NCBI GenBank assembly: GCA_031292355.1
Contig: JARLHI010000048.1
Coordinates: forward strand, 124,001-188,000
Source of the DNA: Candidatus Obscuribacterales bacterium
GTDB taxonomy: Bacteria; Cyanobacteriota; Vampirovibrionia; Obscuribacterales; Obscuribacteraceae
DNA length: 64,000 bases
Reading direction: 5' to 3'
Positions 61,729-64,000 of this stretch are shown here, piece by piece; position 1 is the stretch's first letter, and each line of letters begins with the position of its first letter. A model generated the notes under the pieces. It was given only the letters and a program-made list of their open reading frames with translations. It had not been told where the DNA came from and ran no database searches. Position numbers and translations under genes: made by a program.

Positions 61729-62475
61729 TCAGTTCTTCTTTTTCAAGTCGATTGCTTTATCGCCAGATCCAGCTTCAGGACCAGCGCCAGGAGCGCCGTC
61801 TGGTGGACCCTGTTTGTGATGATGCTCGCCGCGTCGTTCCATTTCGTCATCGTGTCGTTGTTCAATAGCCGCTCTTACATCTTTCAATTTGAGCTTCTGT
61901 TCTGGCGTCAGCAATGATCTAATAGCCAGAAAAAATTCCAATTGTGAGTCCGCAAACTGCTCATGCGAACGTTTCATTTCATCGCTCTTAGCTTTAATTT
62001 GAGCGTCGGTAGATGTTCCATCAAACATCACATCGCGCATTTGATTGGTGTTTTCTTTCAGCTGTCTTTGAATCGCTCTATTTTTGATGGCACTATCTGC
62101 ACGCAATTTTTGAATTTTCTGCTTCTGATCATCGCTCAAATTTAGCACGGTCAAATCCAGCATCTGCATCAAGGAACCACCATGACGCGGTGGTGGCATC
62201 ATGCCACCATTGCGACCATCACCATTTCGCGGTGGTCCCATGTCTGCGTTTTTAGATTTGTCATTTGAATGATCGTCACCAGGCTGAGGACGAGCCGCGG
62301 TAGGCATTGGCTGAGATTTTTTAACAGGAGCTGGTAAGGTCGCGCCATCATTATTATCAGCAAAAGCGCTGGGCACGAAAAATCCAAATGGTCCAAATGT
62401 ATTAACCAAGAAAAGACTCACGCAACCCGAGGCAACCTTAGCTAAAAGCCTGGACTCCTTACATTTTGATTGCAT
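61729..62475 (-). CDS. Spy/CpxP-like periplasmic protein
   Basis: About 248 residues. ATG 62475 has GAGG nine bases upstream and overlaps the anti-sigma gene by 17 bp. A signal-like helix (VASGCVSLFLVNTFGPFGFF, cleavage near SAFA) precedes a Pro/Asn/Gly-rich spacer. A helical domain follows with the LTxxQ-type motif twice: NLSDDQKQKIQKLRADSAIK and LLTPEQKLKLKDVRAAIEQR. Spy and CpxP are ATP-independent chaperones or sensors of periplasmic stress. The C-terminal His/Gly/Pro-rich tail (EHHHKQGPPDGAPG) could bind metal. Confidence 0.78.
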   Translation of the reverse strand: MQSKCKESRLLAKVASGCVSLFLVNTFGPFGFFVPSAFADNNDGATLPAPVKKSQPMPTAARPQPGDDHSNDKSKNADMGPPRNGDGRNGGMMPPPRHGGSLMQMLDLTVLNLSDDQKQKIQKLRADSAIKNRAIQRQLKENTNQMRDVMFDGTSTDAQIKAKSDEMKRSHEQFADSQLEFFLAIRSLLTPEQKLKLKDVRAAIEQRHDDEMERRGEHHHKQGPPDGAPGAGPEAGSGDKAIDLKKKN

Positions 62476-63187
62476 ACAAGCCATCCTCGTCTGTTGTAAT
62501 GCCCAATTCTTCGGCAATATTGTTTTGCACTGGATTCGAAATGGCAACCAAATTTTGCTTTTGATTGACATCAACACTATCGAATTCAGCCACTTTCACA
62601 TTAGCAGTCCTAATTCTATTCGAATGAACAGGAGAAATCTGATTCACGTCCTTCGGCTTATCTGTTTGTACAGCTGCTTGCGCTTTGGATGTCGTGCCTT
62701 GTTCTTGCACATCTGGGGTCTTTTCGGCAGTAATCCGTGGTGTAGGCAAATCACCAGACGCAACCGAGACAGTGTGACGAACGGTATTCGTCATCTGCAA
62801 ACCAATCAACGCAAGAACAACAACAGCAGCGACTGCCGCAAGCCATTTCTTGGCACTAGAAATTGGCACAACATTTTGAGACGAGTTAATTGAAGCAGGC
62901 GACGCTGGGACGCTTTGCTCGGTCACTATTTGCTTTTCAACGAGATCGGCAAAATCGATTTCTGATCGAGCCGGTGGCAATGCAGCAAGCTTTTTGACCA
63001 GGCTTGCAATATTTGCCAATTCCCCATTGCAGGCAGCGCAATTGGCCAAGTGTTTGTCGACCTCGAGCCGTTCTGCATCGTCGATTTCATTATCATGATA
63101 ACAGTCCAGCAGTGGCACTATCGCTTCGCAGTCTGAGTGACTGCCAGAAGATTCATAGTTTTGAGACAGACCATTTCGATCATTCAT
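62459..63187 (-). CDS. Zinc-finger anti-sigma factor
   Basis: 242 residues. N-terminal zf-HC2 domain with HLANCAACNGEL (H-x3-C-x2-C) and an upstream Cys/His-bearing helix (IVPLLDCYHDNEIDDAE). A single transmembrane helix (WLAAVAAVVVLALIGLQM) leads to a periplasmic part of about 110 residues. It would hold the ECF sigma factor encoded 6 bp upstream, releasing it on an envelope signal. The stop region overlaps the Spy-like gene. Confidence 0.88.
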   Translation of the reverse strand: MNDRNGLSQNYESSGSHSDCEAIVPLLDCYHDNEIDDAERLEVDKHLANCAACNGELANIASLVKKLAALPPARSEIDFADLVEKQIVTEQSVPASPASINSSQNVVPISSAKKWLAAVAAVVVLALIGLQMTNTVRHTVSVASGDLPTPRITAEKTPDVQEQGTTSKAQAAVQTDKPKDVNQISPVHSNRIRTANVKVAEFDSVDVNQKQNLVAISNPVQNNIAEELGITTDEDGLYAIKM

Positions 63188-63193
63188 CTCTGA

Positions 63194-63811
63194 TTACCTC
63201 GAGGTCGTTGATGCAGTAGTGTACGAAAAATACGGATTGAGAATTTCGCGCAATTTGAGCCTTCCATAATGTAGGCGGGAGCGGACAGTACCAAGGTTCA
63301 TACCGGTGATCTCAGAAATTTCTTGATAAGACAATCCCTGAACATCATGCAAAACAACCACAGTGCGTTGATTGTCAGGAAGCTGCTGAATCGAATCAGC
63401 AATCACTTGTTCTTGTTCGACCGCATCCAGTTGTTCCGCTGGGGTTGGCATATCGTCTGGCAATTGATTCATGGCTGCTGGGGACAGCTCTGGATCGTCT
63501 GAGTGCTGTGGTTCAAATTGAATAAATTGAAAACCTCTCCTTTGCTTAGAGCGCAATTTATCCATGCAGATGTTGTGGCTGATTCTAAACATCCAGGACG
63601 AAAAAGATGATTCATTCCTGAATTTGCTCAGATTCTGATGCACCTTGATAAAAGTCTCCTGCACCACTTCCTCCGCCTCGTCGGCATTGCCAACTATTCG
63701 AATAGCTACGTTATAGACGCGATTTTGATGTCTGCGAACAAGTGATTTGAAGGTCATCAAATCATTTGTCTTCAGAATTTTCTCAACCAGGGCCCTGTCA
63801 TTAAGGTCCAC
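63194..63811 (-). CDS. ECF-type RNA polymerase sigma factor
   Basis: 205 residues. GTG 63811 has an excellent Shine-Dalgarno (GAGGGG, seven bases upstream); the frame is open to 63952. Region 2: FKSLVRRHQNRVYNVAIRIV, NADEAEEVVQETFIKVHQNL, FSSWMFRISHNICMDKLRS. Region 4: QLPDNQRTVVVLHDVQGLSY and EISEITGMNLGTVRSRLHYG. It forms an operon with its anti-sigma and a Spy-like gene, so probably answers envelope stress and controls its own operon. A TTGAAC box and TATATA box stand upstream near 63840-63870. Confidence 0.93.
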   Translation of the reverse strand: MDLNDRALVEKILKTNDLMTFKSLVRRHQNRVYNVAIRIVGNADEAEEVVQETFIKVHQNLSKFRNESSFSSWMFRISHNICMDKLRSKQRRGFQFIQFEPQHSDDPELSPAAMNQLPDDMPTPAEQLDAVEQEQVIADSIQQLPDNQRTVVVLHDVQGLSYQEISEITGMNLGTVRSRLHYGRLKLREILNPYFSYTTASTTSR

Positions 63812-64000
63812 TAAAAAACCCCTCGAATATGATTGGTTTCCATCTATATAACGTTCGAAGCGGACAAAAAGTTCAATGTGTAATTCCGCATTAGACAGGC
63901 TTAATCTTTCAATTCCCCCATACACGCCGCACCCCTCACGGGGCGATGCCAAAATTAGAATGTCGCAGTTCTCAAACCAGGAGCAAAATTCGCATGAAGG

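Noticed and set aside
1..64000. CRISPR arrays, insertion sequences, prophage or integrase genes
   Set aside because: No regularly spaced direct repeats, transposase or integrase frames, or terminal inverted repeats with target duplications were seen.

Overview
The window reads as a chromosome segment of a Gram-negative-type bacterium with a cyanobacteria-like gene set. The best clue is a contiguous eight-gene NADH dehydrogenase block in the order nuoA-B-C-D-H-I-J-K (equivalent to ndhC-K-J-H-A-I-G-E), with no nuoE/F/G between D and H and no nuoL/M/N nearby. There are no photosynthesis genes. Together with many secreted TPR and Pro/Gly-rich proteins, a glyoxylate-shunt locus and a heptosyltransferase-like gene, this suggests a non-photosynthetic relative of cyanobacteria (Melainabacteria/Vampirovibrionia, for example Obscuribacterales). 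That placement is an inference from gene order and content; no marker-gene comparison was possible. No mobile elements, CRISPR arrays, rRNA genes or intact tRNA genes were seen.

Layout. 1-11515 (minus): a five-gene operon of exported proteins: two Gly/Pro-rich secreted proteins, a large lipoprotein with a coiled-coil segment, and two paralogous multi-pass membrane proteins resembling VirB6/TrbL channel subunits. The second paralog carries a giant repeat tail and runs off the left edge. This is the least familiar locus here. 11987-18747 (plus): two exported TPR proteins, two small membrane proteins, an exported protein with a VirB10-like stretch, ubiX and rimM. 18944-24760 (plus): trehalose-6-phosphate synthase, a methyltransferase, and a TldD/TldE-like pair of which at least the TldE-like member has a signal peptide. 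24777-28253 (minus): a tight five-gene operon with a BtaA-like aminocarboxypropyltransferase, a DoxX-like protein, a membrane protein, a membrane-anchored methyltransferase and a DUF2071-like protein, probably for lipid or membrane modification. 28412-34877 (minus): the NDH-1 block.

35335-46449: RNase III, a possible 56-residue CxxC protein, a two-gene module encoding a papain-like cysteine-protease candidate and a small charged partner, a heptosyltransferase-like enzyme, a small exported coiled-coil protein, ribosomal protein S1, a GAF/HD-GYP protein with altered metal ligands, and a Nudix hydrolase. 46594-49454 (plus): DUF4129, DUF4350 and MoxR ATPase; the DUF58 partner sits 5.6 kb away at 55098. 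Between them are two adjacent citrate synthases (one fused to a DNA-binding helix-turn-helix and lacking an active-site histidine), divergent from isocitrate lyase across a 22-bp palindrome. 56431-63811: a GAF-GAF-LuxR regulator, a small HExxH metallopeptidase, an orphan LamB/YcsF (PxpA-like) protein, an exported TPR protein, and an ECF sigma factor / zinc-finger anti-sigma / Spy-like operon that looks like an envelope-stress circuit.

The recurring theme is the cell envelope: export, lipoproteins, lipid head-group chemistry, envelope stress and respiratory membrane complexes. The strongest candidates for something undescribed are the 1-11515 VirB6-like cluster, the BtaA-like five-gene operon and the cysteine-protease/small-partner module.
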